Assembly: GCA_002793195.1 (NCBI GenBank)
Contig: PFPT01000036.1
Span: forward strand, 1-38,438
Source of the DNA: Gammaproteobacteria bacterium CG_4_10_14_0_2_um_filter_38_22
Lineage (GTDB): Bacteria; Pseudomonadota; Gammaproteobacteria; Coxiellales; Coxiellaceae
Reading direction: 5' to 3'
DNA length: 38,438 nt
Of the stretch, positions 17,229 through 27,077 are shown one piece after another; the stretch's first letter is position 1, and the number at the start of each line of letters is the position of its first letter. The position numbers and the translations under genes are program-made. Under the pieces are notes generated by a model. It was not told the DNA's origin. It ran no database searches and saw nothing but the letters and a program-made list of their open reading frames with translations.

Positions 17229-18605
17229 TCAACGATCTATTCGCCACGTTGTTTTTCCATCAGCATCTTCAATCACAACCTGCCGTTTTTTCAACTCATC
17301 ACGAAGACGATCCGCTTCTTTAAAATTTTTATTTTTACGCGCTTCATTTCTTTGTAAAATTAACTTTTCCACTTGCGCTGAAAAATTTGCATCTACATGA
17401 CCACGCAAAAACAATTCTGGGTCATTTTGTAAAATACCGAAAATACCACCGAGTTTTTTTAATTGTGATGCCAATAGTGTTGCCTTTTTTATATCACCAG
17501 CTTCTTTCAATTGATTAATGTTACGCGCCATCTCAAACAAAACAGAAAAAGCAACAGATGAATTAAAGTCATCATTCATGGCATTGATAAATTCAGGTGG
17601 TGCTATGAATAAAACAGCATCATCCAGATGCAATCCACGAATGGCAGTATATAAACGCGTTAAAGACTGCGTTGCTTTTTCCATGTTATTTTCTGAATAA
17701 TCTACTGGGCTACGATAATGCGCACTCAACATAAAATAGCGAACCACTTCAACTGAATACTTGACTAAAACGTCACGAATGGTGAAAAAATTATTCAATG
17801 ATTTTGACATTTTTTCACCTTCAACATTCAATAAACCCACATGCATCCAATAATAGGCAAATGGTTTATGATAAGCGCATTCAGATTGTGCAATTTCATT
17901 TTCATGATGCGGAAATTTTAAATCCATCCCACCGCCATGAATATCAAAAGGCTGTCCTAAAATAGTAGCTGCCATTGCAGAACATTCAATATGCCAACCA
18001 GGTCGACCCAATCCCCATGGTGATTCCCATTGTGGTTCATTGGATTTGGCTAATTTCCATAAAACAAAATCCAGCGGATCTTTTTTTCCTTCCGCCACAT
18101 CAATACGCGCACCTGAAATTAATTTTTCAATATCACGCTTTGATAATTTTCCATATGCTTTAAATTGGCGGACTGAAAAACACACATCGCCATTACCAGC
18201 AATATACGCTACTTTTTCATCTACTAATTTCTGAATGAGTTCGATAATAGATTTAATAAATGCCGTGGCACGCGGTTCAACATCAACTGGCGTTAACCCC
18301 AATGCCTTTTCATCTTCATGCATAATCTCAATAAAACGCTTTGTTAATGACTCACAGCTTTCATTGTTTTCATTTGCACGCTTAATAATTTTGTCGTCAA
18401 TATCCGTAATATTGCGCACCAATGTCACTTTATAATCTTGTGAACGCCAATAACGCACAATCATATCGAATGCCAGCATGGATCTGGCATGACCAATATG
18501 ACAATAATCATAAACAGTTTGGCCACAAACGTAGAGTTTAATTTCACCCGGCACAATGGGTTTGAATTCTTTTTTTACGTTGGTTAATGAATCAAAGATA
18601 CGCAT
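17229..18605 (-). CDS. cysS: Cysteinyl-tRNA synthetase
   Basis: Class I synthetase that charges tRNA(Cys). 458 aa, as expected (E. coli 461). HIGH motif at 36-39 (CHIGHARS), KMSKS at 265-269, and zinc ligands Cys27, Cys208, His233 and Glu237, which also select cysteine. The C-terminal anticodon-binding part is complete (DRLRDELKKR). It begins one base after the gltX stop, so the two synthetases are co-transcribed. Confidence 0.98.
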   Translation of the reverse strand: MRIFDSLTNVKKEFKPIVPGEIKLYVCGQTVYDYCHIGHARSMLAFDMIVRYWRSQDYKVTLVRNITDIDDKIIKRANENNESCESLTKRFIEIMHEDEKALGLTPVDVEPRATAFIKSIIELIQKLVDEKVAYIAGNGDVCFSVRQFKAYGKLSKRDIEKLISGARIDVAEGKKDPLDFVLWKLAKSNEPQWESPWGLGRPGWHIECSAMAATILGQPFDIHGGGMDLKFPHHENEIAQSECAYHKPFAYYWMHVGLLNVEGEKMSKSLNNFFTIRDVLVKYSVEVVRYFMLSAHYRSPVDYSENNMEKATQSLTRLYTAIRGLHLDDAVLFIAPPEFINAMNDDFNSSVAFSVLFEMARNINQLKEAGDIKKATLLASQLKKLGGIFGILQNDPELFLRGHVDANFSAQVEKLILQRNEARKNKNFKEADRLRDELKKRQVVIEDADGKTTWRIDR

Positions 18606-18606
18606 A

Positions 18607-20010
18607 TCAAAAAATTCCTCGTTCCAATCTACGCTTAATGGTTTGCACAGACATCAACGAAAAAATCGCGGCAAAATCAGGGCCATGTTGTTGACCTGTC
18701 AATGCAATACGAAGCGGCATAAATAATGCCTTTCCTTTCACGCCACATTTCTCTTTTAAGTGGGTCGTGATTTTTTCTGGATCAGCGCCAACATTTTCCA
18801 AAGCAATCAGACTTTCTGAAAAATAATTTTTTCCCGCCTCATGAAAAATGGCTTGTTGCTCTGCATTTAACTCAGGCAACTCACCAAACAAAGCTTCCGC
18901 CCAGATTTTTACTTCTTTAGGAAATCGCACATTCGGTTTGATTGCATTGATAAATGCTGTTTTTTGATGATCCGGCACCAGCTGACGTGTTGATTCATCT
19001 GTCCATTTCCAAAAGGCATCATCTGATAATTGCATCACTGTTTGGGTTTGCCAAAACAACAACTGTTGTTCATTATATTTTGCAGGCGATTTAACAAGCG
19101 CCTCAATTTTAAATTCAAGTGCCAATTGCTCAAGTGATAAAAAACCATCATGCCCATAATAATGACCTAATCGTGCTAAATAATTCACAATTGCCATTGG
19201 CAAAAAACCTTCCTCATGCAACACACGCAGACTGCGGCTGCCATGACGTTTTGACAGCGGACTGCCATCTTGCCCAACAATTAAGGCAATATGGCCATAA
19301 GACGGCACCGATAAATTCAACGCATTCAAAATAACAATTTGACGTGGCGTGTTGGTTAAATGATCTTCGCCACGTAACACATGTGTTACCTGCATCAATG
19401 CATCATCAATCGCATTACAATACATAAAAGGGGCTGTGCCATCAGTCCGTTGAATCACGAAATCACCCAAATCATTTGAATTGAATTTTTGCTCGCCTCG
19501 CACAAGATCATGAAAAACAATCATTTCATTTTCAGGCATTGCAAAACGCAGCGTATGCTTGCACCCCGCTGCTTTTTTTTCTGCCACCTCTTTTTCACTT
19601 AAACGACGACACACACCTGTATAACGCGGCGGCTTTCCTGATTTTTGTTGCAGTGTACGCTGCAAGGTTAATTGTTCTTCTGTACAAAAACAGGGGTATG
19701 CCATTTGCTTATCGATTAAATGATGATAGAAATCATCATAGATTTTTTGACGCTGTGATTGATAATAGGGGCCATGATCACCACCTACTTCAGCACCTTC
19801 TTGCCAATGCAAACCCAACCAACGCATATCATCCATCAGCGCTTGTGTAAATGCCTCATCTGAGCGGGTTTTATCCGTATCTTCAATACGCAATAAAAAA
19901 TGCCCTTTGCTATGCATGGCAAATAATGCGCTAAATAAAGCCGTTCGTGCATTACCTAAATGCAAATAACCCGTAGGACTTGGGCAAAAACGTGTTTTCA
20001 TAAGTGGCAT
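18607..20010 (-). CDS. gltX: Glutamyl-tRNA synthetase
   Basis: Class I synthetase that attaches Glu to tRNA(Glu). From the ATG at 20010 it has 467 aa, the usual length; the ATG at 20001 (MKTRFCPSPTG) is an equally good choice, and the open frame further upstream is unlikely to be used. HIGH equivalent HLGN at 17-20, KMSKS equivalent LSKRHG. Since gatCAB is present, this enzyme may also charge tRNA(Gln) with Glu, but discrimination cannot be read from the sequence by eye. Divergent from lpxH with a 43-base gap. Confidence 0.96.
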   Translation of the reverse strand: MPLMKTRFCPSPTGYLHLGNARTALFSALFAMHSKGHFLLRIEDTDKTRSDEAFTQALMDDMRWLGLHWQEGAEVGGDHGPYYQSQRQKIYDDFYHHLIDKQMAYPCFCTEEQLTLQRTLQQKSGKPPRYTGVCRRLSEKEVAEKKAAGCKHTLRFAMPENEMIVFHDLVRGEQKFNSNDLGDFVIQRTDGTAPFMYCNAIDDALMQVTHVLRGEDHLTNTPRQIVILNALNLSVPSYGHIALIVGQDGSPLSKRHGSRSLRVLHEEGFLPMAIVNYLARLGHYYGHDGFLSLEQLALEFKIEALVKSPAKYNEQQLLFWQTQTVMQLSDDAFWKWTDESTRQLVPDHQKTAFINAIKPNVRFPKEVKIWAEALFGELPELNAEQQAIFHEAGKNYFSESLIALENVGADPEKITTHLKEKCGVKGKALFMPLRIALTGQQHGPDFAAIFSLMSVQTIKRRLERGIF

Positions 20011-20053
20011 TCCGCTGGATAAAAGGGCTTTATTATGGCAAGATTTGTTAATT

Positions 20054-20767
20054 ATGACTACAAAAAACCACACACTTTTTATTTCTGATCTGCATCTTGA
20101 TCCGCAGACATCATCAAACACAAACACCTTTTTTTATTTTTTGGATCATATCGCACCAGCAGCAGATGCGCTTTATATTTTAGGTGATTTTTTTGAAAGT
20201 TATATTGGAGATGATCATAAAACAGCGTTTTCAGAATTAATCATCCACGTCTTATCAAAATTGAGTGATCAATCATTACCTATTTTTCTAATGCATGGTA
20301 ACCGTGATTTTTTAATTGGAAAACAATTTGCAAAACGCGCTGGTATCACATTAATTCCTGATCCTTATTGCACAACACTCTATGATCAAAAAATCCTATT
20401 AATGCACGGCGATAGTTTATGCACGCAAGACAGCAGTCATCAACGCTTTCGCCGCATCACACGCAACGTCATCACTCAAAAAATATTTTTATCACTACCG
20501 CTTTCATTCCGTCTCAAGTTCGCAACCAAATTACGTGATGAGAGCACTGAAAACAATAAGATGAAATCGGCTGAAATAATGGATGTATCAGAAAATGCTG
20601 TCGCTCATGCATTAAAAAAATATCAAGCAACAAAAATAATTCATGGTCACACACATCGCCCCATGGTGACAGATCAAAGAATCGTCCTTGACTCATGGCA
20701 TGCTCACGGCAATTATTTAAAAATGGATTGCGATGGCCATATGGAATTGGTAAACATTCCCTATTAA
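20054..20767 (+). CDS. lpxH: UDP-2,3-diacylglucosamine diphosphatase
   Basis: Fourth step of lipid A synthesis: hydrolysis of UDP-2,3-diacylglucosamine to lipid X and UMP at the inner face of the inner membrane. 237 aa. Calcineurin-type metal motifs in order: SDLHLD (Asp12, His14), GDFFE, GNRDF, MHGD and HGHTHRP. I place the start at the ATG 20054; the frame continues three codons up to a TTG, which is less likely. No strong ribosome site is visible. Confidence 0.95.
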   Translation: MTTKNHTLFISDLHLDPQTSSNTNTFFYFLDHIAPAADALYILGDFFESYIGDDHKTAFSELIIHVLSKLSDQSLPIFLMHGNRDFLIGKQFAKRAGITLIPDPYCTTLYDQKILLMHGDSLCTQDSSHQRFRRITRNVITQKIFLSLPLSFRLKFATKLRDESTENNKMKSAEIMDVSENAVAHALKKYQATKIIHGHTHRPMVTDQRIVLDSWHAHGNYLKMDCDGHMELVNIPY

Positions 20768-20828
20768 ACCAGTGGAGATCTGCGCCATACGTTATACAAA
20801 AATAAATGCCGCTCGTTAACCAATCACG

Positions 20829-21581
20829 CTACACTGCGACTTCTTGCGTACGCATAGCCAGCATCAATGCTTTCATTTCTTCTACTGCACGTTGCATGCC
20901 AATAAATAAAGCGCGCGCAACAATACTGTGTCCGATATTTAGCTCATGTATCACGGGGATCGCAGCAATGGCTTGTACATTTTCAATATGTAAACCGTGC
21001 CCAGCATTCACAATCAAACCCAAACGATGCGCATACGCTGCTGCATCCGCAATGCGTTTTAATTCCACTTTGATTTCAGCTGGATTGCTTGCATTCGTTG
21101 CATGTGCATACTCACCCGTATGCAATTCAATCGTTGATGCACCGCATTCTTTTGCCGCATCAATTTGTGATTGATCTGGATCAACAAACAAAGAGACAAC
21201 CACATGCGCATCTGCCAAACGAGCACAAACATCAGTGAGTTGCTTGCATTGCGAAACCACATTCAATCCGCCTTCCGTCGTTAATTCATGACGTTTTTCA
21301 GGCACCAAGCAAACATAAGTAGGCTGTATTGATTCTGCAATCGCGATCATTTCATCTGTTGCTGCCATTTCCAAATTCATGGGTACATTCAACGTTTCTT
21401 TGAAGGCATGTACATCAGCATCTTGAATATGTCGACGATCTTCACGTAAGTGCAAGGTGATACCGTCCGCACCCCCTTTAATTGCTTTAAAAGCGGCTTG
21501 TATTGGATCAGGATAAAAAATGTTGCGAGCCTGCCGTAGCGTGGCAACATGATCGATATTCACACCTAAACGAATGGTCAT
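20829..21581 (-). CDS. pdxJ: Pyridoxine 5'-phosphate synthase
   Basis: Condenses 3-amino-2-oxopropyl phosphate with 1-deoxyxylulose 5-phosphate in the DXP-dependent route to vitamin B6. 250 aa TIM barrel with family motifs [55 protein letters not shown] and [28 protein letters not shown] gives a very strong ribosome site. Last gene of the trhO-to-pdxJ run; the acpS that follows pdxJ in E. coli is absent, and lpxH converges from the other side. Confidence 0.97.
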   Translation of the reverse strand: MTIRLGVNIDHVATLRQARNIFYPDPIQAAFKAIKGGADGITLHLREDRRHIQDADVHAFKETLNVPMNLEMAATDEMIAIAESIQPTYVCLVPEKRHELTTEGGLNVVSQCKQLTDVCARLADAHVVVSLFVDPDQSQIDAAKECGASTIELHTGEYAHATNASNPAEIKVELKRIADAAAYAHRLGLIVNAGHGLHIENVQAIAAIPVIHELNIGHSIVARALFIGMQRAVEEMKALMLAMRTQEVAV

Positions 21582-21764
21582 TTCAGCTTCCTCCAGAATT
21601 AGATTCTTGGGTTTCGCCTATTCACGAAACCTTCTTTACGCAATGCGGGTTTTCAAAAGAGTGCGCACAAGGCGCAAACTCCCGAAGCTGCCTGAATTGT
21701 AAAGAGTGTGCACGCAAAGCGCAAGGCGTGAACGCGTACCCTACGCTGCATCAGATCATCAAAA
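21582..21764. repeat. GC-richer recO/pdxJ spacer with internal repeats
   Basis: 183 bases between recO and pdxJ, the longest gap within this run. By my count about 49% G+C, with the middle above 50%, against clearly lower values in the neighbouring genes. It contains an imperfect direct repeat, AAAGAGTGCGCACAAGGCGCAA (21656-21677) and its near copy at 21701-21724, 45 bases apart, and an inverted repeat GGTTTCG/CGAAACC (21610-21616/21625-21631). The inverted repeat lies about 30-50 bases before the pdxJ ATG on the minus strand and would fold in its leader. It looks like an interspersed intergenic element or a structured leader; which one is open. Confidence 0.5.
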
Positions 21765-22463
21765 TCAATAAAATAGCGCTCGACTATGCAATGGTTTTTC
21801 ACCCAACAATGGAATCAATGCCAAGCGCATCAATCGCTTTGCGGATGCTTGTGTTAACGTATCTTGAAAATCATCTTGCGAGATGTTTTTTAATATCCTG
21901 CCTGAAAAAATATGTTTTTCATCTTGAGTATGATCCACTAAAAAAAAACCTTGCTGTGGAATAAATTCATAAAAAAAATCTGTGTGGATGACTGCATTGG
22001 TTTTTGCTTCGCGCATTAATGGCAAACCATAACCCAAATCTTCTAATAACTTTTTTTCAAACAAACGCAACACAACTGGCATCGCATCATTTTTTTCCAA
22101 ACGACACAAGCTTTGATGATAAGTTTCAAATAATTTTGGATGCGGGTCTTCTTTATGCAGCAAACGCATCAACAGTTCATTAAAATAAAACCCACAAAAC
22201 AATGGCTTTTGATTGAGTTGCAACGGCATACCATTTAGTTCAATCTGCATTAAAGTTTTTAACTCATGATTACCAAACCAAGCAGCCAACATCGGTGTGA
22301 ATAGTTGTAATTGTCCGCGATAACGTGATTTAGGACCACGCGCACTTTTTGCGATCACAGCAACACGACCATACACTTGACTAAATAATTCAACAATTAA
22401 GCTGGTGTTGCGAAAAGGTCGGGTATGCAAAACATAAACGGGCGTTAAGTCAACACGATGCAT
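21765..22463 (-). CDS. recO: DNA repair protein RecO
   Basis: Mediator of the RecFOR pathway: helps load RecA on SSB-coated single strands and anneals complementary DNA. 232 aa (E. coli 242). N-terminal OB fold with PVYVLHTRPFRNTSLIVELFS and KSARGPKSRYRG, then helical domain with FCGFYFNELLMRLL. No zinc-binding cysteines, as in E. coli RecO. Follows era after 44 bases. Confidence 0.95.
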   Translation of the reverse strand: MHRVDLTPVYVLHTRPFRNTSLIVELFSQVYGRVAVIAKSARGPKSRYRGQLQLFTPMLAAWFGNHELKTLMQIELNGMPLQLNQKPLFCGFYFNELLMRLLHKEDPHPKLFETYHQSLCRLEKNDAMPVVLRLFEKKLLEDLGYGLPLMREAKTNAVIHTDFFYEFIPQQGFFLVDHTQDEKHIFSGRILKNISQDDFQDTLTQASAKRLMRLALIPLLGEKPLHSRALFY

Positions 22464-22507
22464 AAAAATCCATTATTCCACTTTCGCGGATAGATTAAAA
22501 ATCAATC

Positions 22508-23410
22508 TTATTCTTCCTGATATCCAAACACTTTCAGTGAACGCTGATCATCCGACCAATTTTCCTTTACTTTCACCCACAATTTCAAAAATACTTTTTT
22601 CTCAAAATAATTTTCAAGATCAATACGTGCCTGCGTACCTATAGCACGCAATCCTGCGCCATTTTTTCCAATTACAATGGCTTTTTGACCTTCTCTACCA
22701 ACCCAGATTAATGCAGCAATACGAATAACACGATCATCTTCTTCAAACGCATCAATAGTAACGGCACATTCATAAGGTAATTCATCACCCAAGCCCCGCA
22801 TTAATTTTTCACGTACAAATTCGGCTGCCACAAAACGATCTGTGCGATCAGTCAACTGATCTGTTGGAAATAATTCACCTTCATGCGGCAAAAGGGTTTC
22901 AATTGTTTTTTGTAATTCATCTACTTGCAAGCCTGTTTTCGCAGAAATCGGTACAATTTTTGCAAAAGCCAACTGCTTAGCTAAATTTTCAATGAAGGGC
23001 AACATTTCTAATTTATTTTTAATATCATCAATTTTATTGATCACCAAGATAACTGGCTTTTCAACTGCTTTTAATTGCAACAACACATTCGCATCTTCTT
23101 TATCCCAGCGCATCGCCTCAATTAAAAATAAAACCACATCCACTTCATCAAAAACACTCTTGGTAACCCGGTTCATTACACGATTCATTTCACGTTTATA
23201 AGTGGTATGCAAACCGGGTGTGTCAACATAAACTGTTTGCGCCACATCGGTTGTCTTAATACCCAAAATACGATGACGCGTTGTTTGCGGCTTACGAGAA
23301 GTAATTGAGATTTTTTTCCCTAAAATATAATTCATCAGTGTAGATTTACCAACGTTAGGCTTACCCACAATGGCAACCATACCAGAATGTTTTATCGCAT
23401 TGTCACTCAT
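22508..23410 (-). CDS. era: GTPase Era
   Basis: Essential GTPase that binds the 3' end of 16S rRNA and assists 30S maturation. I place the start at ATG 23410 (300 aa; E. coli 301), one base after the rnc stop; a TTG four codons upstream is less likely. G1 GKPNVGKST (16-24), G3 DTPGLH, G4 NKID, SAK as G5, and a C-terminal KH domain with VIGKNGAGLRAIG. Gene pair rnc-era is conserved in bacteria. Confidence 0.97.
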   Translation of the reverse strand: MSDNAIKHSGMVAIVGKPNVGKSTLMNYILGKKISITSRKPQTTRHRILGIKTTDVAQTVYVDTPGLHTTYKREMNRVMNRVTKSVFDEVDVVLFLIEAMRWDKEDANVLLQLKAVEKPVILVINKIDDIKNKLEMLPFIENLAKQLAFAKIVPISAKTGLQVDELQKTIETLLPHEGELFPTDQLTDRTDRFVAAEFVREKLMRGLGDELPYECAVTIDAFEEDDRVIRIAALIWVGREGQKAIVIGKNGAGLRAIGTQARIDLENYFEKKVFLKLWVKVKENWSDDQRSLKVFGYQEE

Positions 23411-23411
23411 G

Positions 23412-24086
23412 TTATTTCTCAATTAGTTTATTTAAAAATGATTTTGCCGCAATTTGTTCTGCTTTTCTGCGGCTGGTGCTCACGCCTTCTGTTTCATAAG
23501 GCAATCCCTCAACGCGACACACCACCGAAAAGGTTTGCTCATGCGCATCACCTGTCACCGTAAATTGATATGATGGCAAAGTCATTTGCCGTGCCTGTAG
23601 CCATTCTTGCAAAGTGGTTTTTGCATCTTTCACATCCGTTTGCGTATCAATCATCTCAATTAAATCGCCATACCACATTAACACACACTGTTGCGTTGTT
23701 TGAAAATCGGCATCCATGTAAATGGCGCCAATCACTGCTTCAAACGCGCCTGCTAAAATAGATTCACGATGATACCCGCCGCTTTTCAATTCACCCACAC
23801 CCAATTGCAAACAATCATTGATACCCAAATCAACTGTTATTTTTGCAATGGTCTCTCCTTTTACTAAAGCAGCGCGCAAGCGACTCAATTCACCTTCACG
23901 GAACTGAGGATATCGACGAAAAATTTCTGTTGAAATAATTAAACTTAAAATTGAATCACCTAAAAATTCCAAGCGTTCATTATTTTTTAATTTTTGTTTA
24001 CTGCGATGCGTTAATGCGCGCATCAGCAACGCGTTATCACGAAAAGTGTGACCCAGTTTGACTTGAAGCGGCTTAAGATTGATCAT
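23412..24086 (-). CDS. rnc: Ribonuclease III
   Basis: Double-strand-specific endonuclease for rRNA processing and RNA turnover. 224 aa (E. coli 226). Signature NERLEFLGDSILSLI holds the catalytic acidic residues; the second site is VIGAIYMDADF. A double-stranded RNA-binding domain occupies about 155-224 (TTLQEWLQAR to the end). Lies 82 bases behind lepA; the signal peptidase gene lepB that usually sits between them is missing. Confidence 0.97.
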   Translation of the reverse strand: MINLKPLQVKLGHTFRDNALLMRALTHRSKQKLKNNERLEFLGDSILSLIISTEIFRRYPQFREGELSRLRAALVKGETIAKITVDLGINDCLQLGVGELKSGGYHRESILAGAFEAVIGAIYMDADFQTTQQCVLMWYGDLIEMIDTQTDVKDAKTTLQEWLQARQMTLPSYQFTVTGDAHEQTFSVVCRVEGLPYETEGVSTSRRKAEQIAAKSFLNKLIEK

Positions 24087-24168
24087 AATTTAATTATCTA
24101 CTATTTAGAATCTCAATCAGCGATTTGGAATTGATATCAACAAACTGCCAATCACAAACAACCCATCA

Positions 24169-25995
24169 CTATTTTTTGTCAGAGCGTAACACAGCTAAAA
24201 ATGCATCTTGAGGTATCGTTACTTTACCAATTTGTTTCATGCGTTTTTTACCCGCTTTTTGCTTTTCTAATAACTTTTTCTTACGACTTACATCACCACC
24301 ATAACATTTTGCAGTGACGTTTTTACGCAATGCTTTTACCGTCGAACGCGCTACAATTTTTCCACCAATAGCAGCTTGCAATGCAATATCATACATTTGT
24401 CTCGGTATGATTTCGCGCAAACGCTCTGCAACAGCACCACCACGATTATGTGCTGAATCACGATGCACAATCGATGCCAACGCATCCACCTTGTCACCAT
24501 TAACTAAAATATCTAATTTTACCAATTCAGCCGATTCAAAATGGTCAAAACTATAATCAAGCGATGCAAATCCTCGACTGATTGATTTTAATCGATCAAA
24601 AAAATCCGAAACCACTTCAGACAACGGAATAGCATAATTCAAAGAAACCTGATTTCCGATATATTGCATTTTCTTTTGCACACCGCGTCGCTCTAAACAC
24701 AATGTCATCACACTACCTACATATTCTTGTGGTGTTAACATACTCACATCAGCAATAGGTTCACGTAATTCAGCAATCGTAGATTGATCTGGTAGCTGAC
24801 TGGGATTATCGATGTAAATGGTTTCGCCATTTTTCATTAATAGCTCATAAACAACCGTTGGCGCTGTGGTAATCAAGTCCATATTATATTCGCGCTCTAA
24901 ACGCTCTTGCACAATTTCCATGTGCAACAAACCTAAAAACCCACAACGAAAGCCCGCCCCCAATGCGGTTGAATTTTCAGGTTCATAAAACAAAGAGGCG
25001 TCATTTAATCGTAATTTTGATAATGCTTCGCGAAAAGCTTCATAATCATCCGCACTGATAGGAAACATACCCGCATAAACTTGTGGCTTTACTTTTTTAA
25101 AACCAGGCAATGCTTGTGCTGCTGGATTTTTCGTAAGCGTTAGCGTGTCGCCAACGGGTGCGCCAAAAATATCTTTAATGCCAGCAACCACATAACCCAC
25201 CTCGCCCGCTAACAATTGCGGCAAAGGGTGACGTTTCGGTGTAAAAATACCAACCCCATCGACCAAATGATCTCGACCTGTCGACATGACTCGAATTTTA
25301 TCGCCTACTTTCAAAACACCTTGCTTAACGCGCACCAATGACACCACACCCAAATAACTATCAAACCATGAATCAATAATTAAGGCTTGTAATGGCGCAT
25401 CTAAATCACCTTCGGGTGCGGGTACTTTTGCAATCAGTTGTTCAATTAATTCAGGAATGCCCATGCCAGATTTCGCACTGACCGGCAGTGCATCTGCTGC
25501 ATCAATACCAATGATCTCTTCAATTTCATTTTTTACTTTATCCGGATCTGCTTGCGGCAAATCCATTTTATTTAATACAGGAATTACCGCTAGATTTTCA
25601 TTCATTGCGGTATAACATGTCGCCACTGTTTGCGCTTCCACACCTTGCGCTGCATCAACAACCAATAACGCACCTTCGCATGCAAATAACGAACGAGAGA
25701 CTTCATATGAAAAATCCACATGACCTGGCGTATCAATAAAATTTAACTGATATTGCTCGCCGTTTTTTGCGGTATAAAATAAAGTAACGCTTTGCGCTTT
25801 AATCGTAATGCCTCGTTCGCGCTCAATATCCATACTGTCGAGCACTTGCGACTTCATTTCTCGGTCAGACAAACCGCCACATAATTGAATTAATCGATCT
25901 GCCAATGTTGATTTACCATGATCAATATGCGCAATAATTGAAAAGTTACGGATATTGTTTTGCGGTACAGCAATGTGATTTTCAGTAGATGACAT
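24169..25995 (-). CDS. lepA: Elongation factor 4 (LepA)
   Basis: Ribosome-associated translational GTPase linked to back-translocation and initiation or 30S assembly. 608 aa from ATG 25995; two further in-frame ATGs exist at 26013 and 26028, and the ribosome site is not clear for any of them. I prefer the shortest because LepA proteins normally have only a few residues before [17 protein letters not shown]1 AHIDHGKST, switch GITIKAQ, G3 DTPGHVDF, G4 NKMDLP; the LepA-specific C-terminal domain ([17 protein letters not shown]) is complete. Confidence 0.96.
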   Translation of the reverse strand: MSSTENHIAVPQNNIRNFSIIAHIDHGKSTLADRLIQLCGGLSDREMKSQVLDSMDIERERGITIKAQSVTLFYTAKNGEQYQLNFIDTPGHVDFSYEVSRSLFACEGALLVVDAAQGVEAQTVATCYTAMNENLAVIPVLNKMDLPQADPDKVKNEIEEIIGIDAADALPVSAKSGMGIPELIEQLIAKVPAPEGDLDAPLQALIIDSWFDSYLGVVSLVRVKQGVLKVGDKIRVMSTGRDHLVDGVGIFTPKRHPLPQLLAGEVGYVVAGIKDIFGAPVGDTLTLTKNPAAQALPGFKKVKPQVYAGMFPISADDYEAFREALSKLRLNDASLFYEPENSTALGAGFRCGFLGLLHMEIVQERLEREYNMDLITTAPTVVYELLMKNGETIYIDNPSQLPDQSTIAELREPIADVSMLTPQEYVGSVMTLCLERRGVQKKMQYIGNQVSLNYAIPLSEVVSDFFDRLKSISRGFASLDYSFDHFESAELVKLDILVNGDKVDALASIVHRDSAHNRGGAVAERLREIIPRQMYDIALQAAIGGKIVARSTVKALRKNVTAKCYGGDVSRKKKLLEKQKAGKKRMKQIGKVTIPQDAFLAVLRSDKK

Positions 25996-26063
25996 AACGT
26001 ATTTTAGCTCCATTTTTGGAACCAACATCGTACCGTAAAAGGGCTATTTTCGCACGTGGTTTT

Positions 26064-27038
26064 CTATTCACTATTGCTATAAACAGACGTCATGTACAGA
26101 AATAATCGATCTCGCTTGATTGTCATACCTGCAAGCGAGAAAATGGGGTGCGAATCCGGTGCCGCATAAATGACATCTTTTTGAATTTGCTTTAAGTGCT
26201 TTTCATTTGGCATACGCTGATTATTTTCACGAAACCATTCTCGCAATAATAATTTTTGTTTTTCATCTGAAAAGGTACGCAACATCTTTAAATTAATTTT
26301 TTGCAAGTCATTTGTTTTTATTTTTTCAAACTCAACTTTAATCATTTCTGAAATTATTTTTTCTTGCGCCGCAACCAATCGACTGCTCCGCGCAAAATTA
26401 TTCATCACGGCAGGGTATTGTTTTTTTAACAACGGGAAAATTTCATGACGTAAAAAATTGCGACGAAAACGCGTATCCGCATTACTATCATCTTCAATCC
26501 ATTTTAAATGATGATCGCGAGCATACGCCTCCAATACGTCACGCGAAAAATAAAGCAAGGGACGAATTAAAAGGCCTTCACCCCATTTTTTTTTCATTGG
26601 CATGGCAGACAATCCCTTTGAGCCCGCGCCACGCAATGCTTGTAACAAAAAAGTTTCTGCTTGATCATTTAAATGATGTGCTGTTAATAAAACACTATTT
26701 TTATCGATGTGTTTTCGCAAAGCAGCATAACGTGCTTCACGTGCATTTTCTTCGAAAGAATCACCCGTCTTTAAATTAAGAACTATATTTTCAACATGAA
26801 TCGGTATCGATAATGCATCCCCTATTTTTTTACAATGCACCGCCCAATGATGCGATTCGCGACTCACTTGATGATTAATATGAATGGCACGAACATTGAT
26901 TTTAGGATCATTTTTTTTAATTTCAGACATCACATGCAACAAGACATGGGAATCTAGCCCACCACTATAAGCCACAACAAAAGATTGCAAAGTAGTTTGC
27001 AATTCAATGGTCTTTTTTATTAATGCAGCTGAAAACAT
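26064..27038 (-). CDS. tilS: tRNA(Ile)-lysidine synthase, short form
   Basis: Modifies C34 of tRNA(Ile) to lysidine so that the tRNA reads AUA and accepts Ile. PP-loop AYSGGLDS (Ser25 to Ser30) and the specific segments TAHHLNDQAETFLLQALRGAGSKG and RPLL are intact. The protein has 324 aa; E. coli TilS has 432, and the missing part is the C-terminal domain. Short forms of about 310 aa exist (Aquifex), so it should be active. Follows accA after 39 bases, as in other gammaproteobacteria. Confidence 0.94.
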   Translation of the reverse strand: MFSAALIKKTIELQTTLQSFVVAYSGGLDSHVLLHVMSEIKKNDPKINVRAIHINHQVSRESHHWAVHCKKIGDALSIPIHVENIVLNLKTGDSFEENAREARYAALRKHIDKNSVLLTAHHLNDQAETFLLQALRGAGSKGLSAMPMKKKWGEGLLIRPLLYFSRDVLEAYARDHHLKWIEDDSNADTRFRRNFLRHEIFPLLKKQYPAVMNNFARSSRLVAAQEKIISEMIKVEFEKIKTNDLQKINLKMLRTFSDEKQKLLLREWFRENNQRMPNEKHLKQIQKDVIYAAPDSHPIFSLAGMTIKRDRLFLYMTSVYSNSE

Positions 27039-27077
27039 AAATGCTTAATAGGTAGATATAGTTACGCTCACACCCCT

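Noticed and set aside
21503-21964. Plus-strand reading frame of 153 codons with Cys pairs (CLNCKEC) across the recO/pdxJ gap
   Set aside because: It overlaps the 5' end of pdxJ and the 3' end of recO, has no clear ribosome site, and its repeats come from the DNA repeat in the spacer.
26145-26170. GGTGCGAATCCGGT, resembling a tRNA T-arm
   Set aside because: It lies inside tilS and no acceptor or anticodon arm can be built around it.
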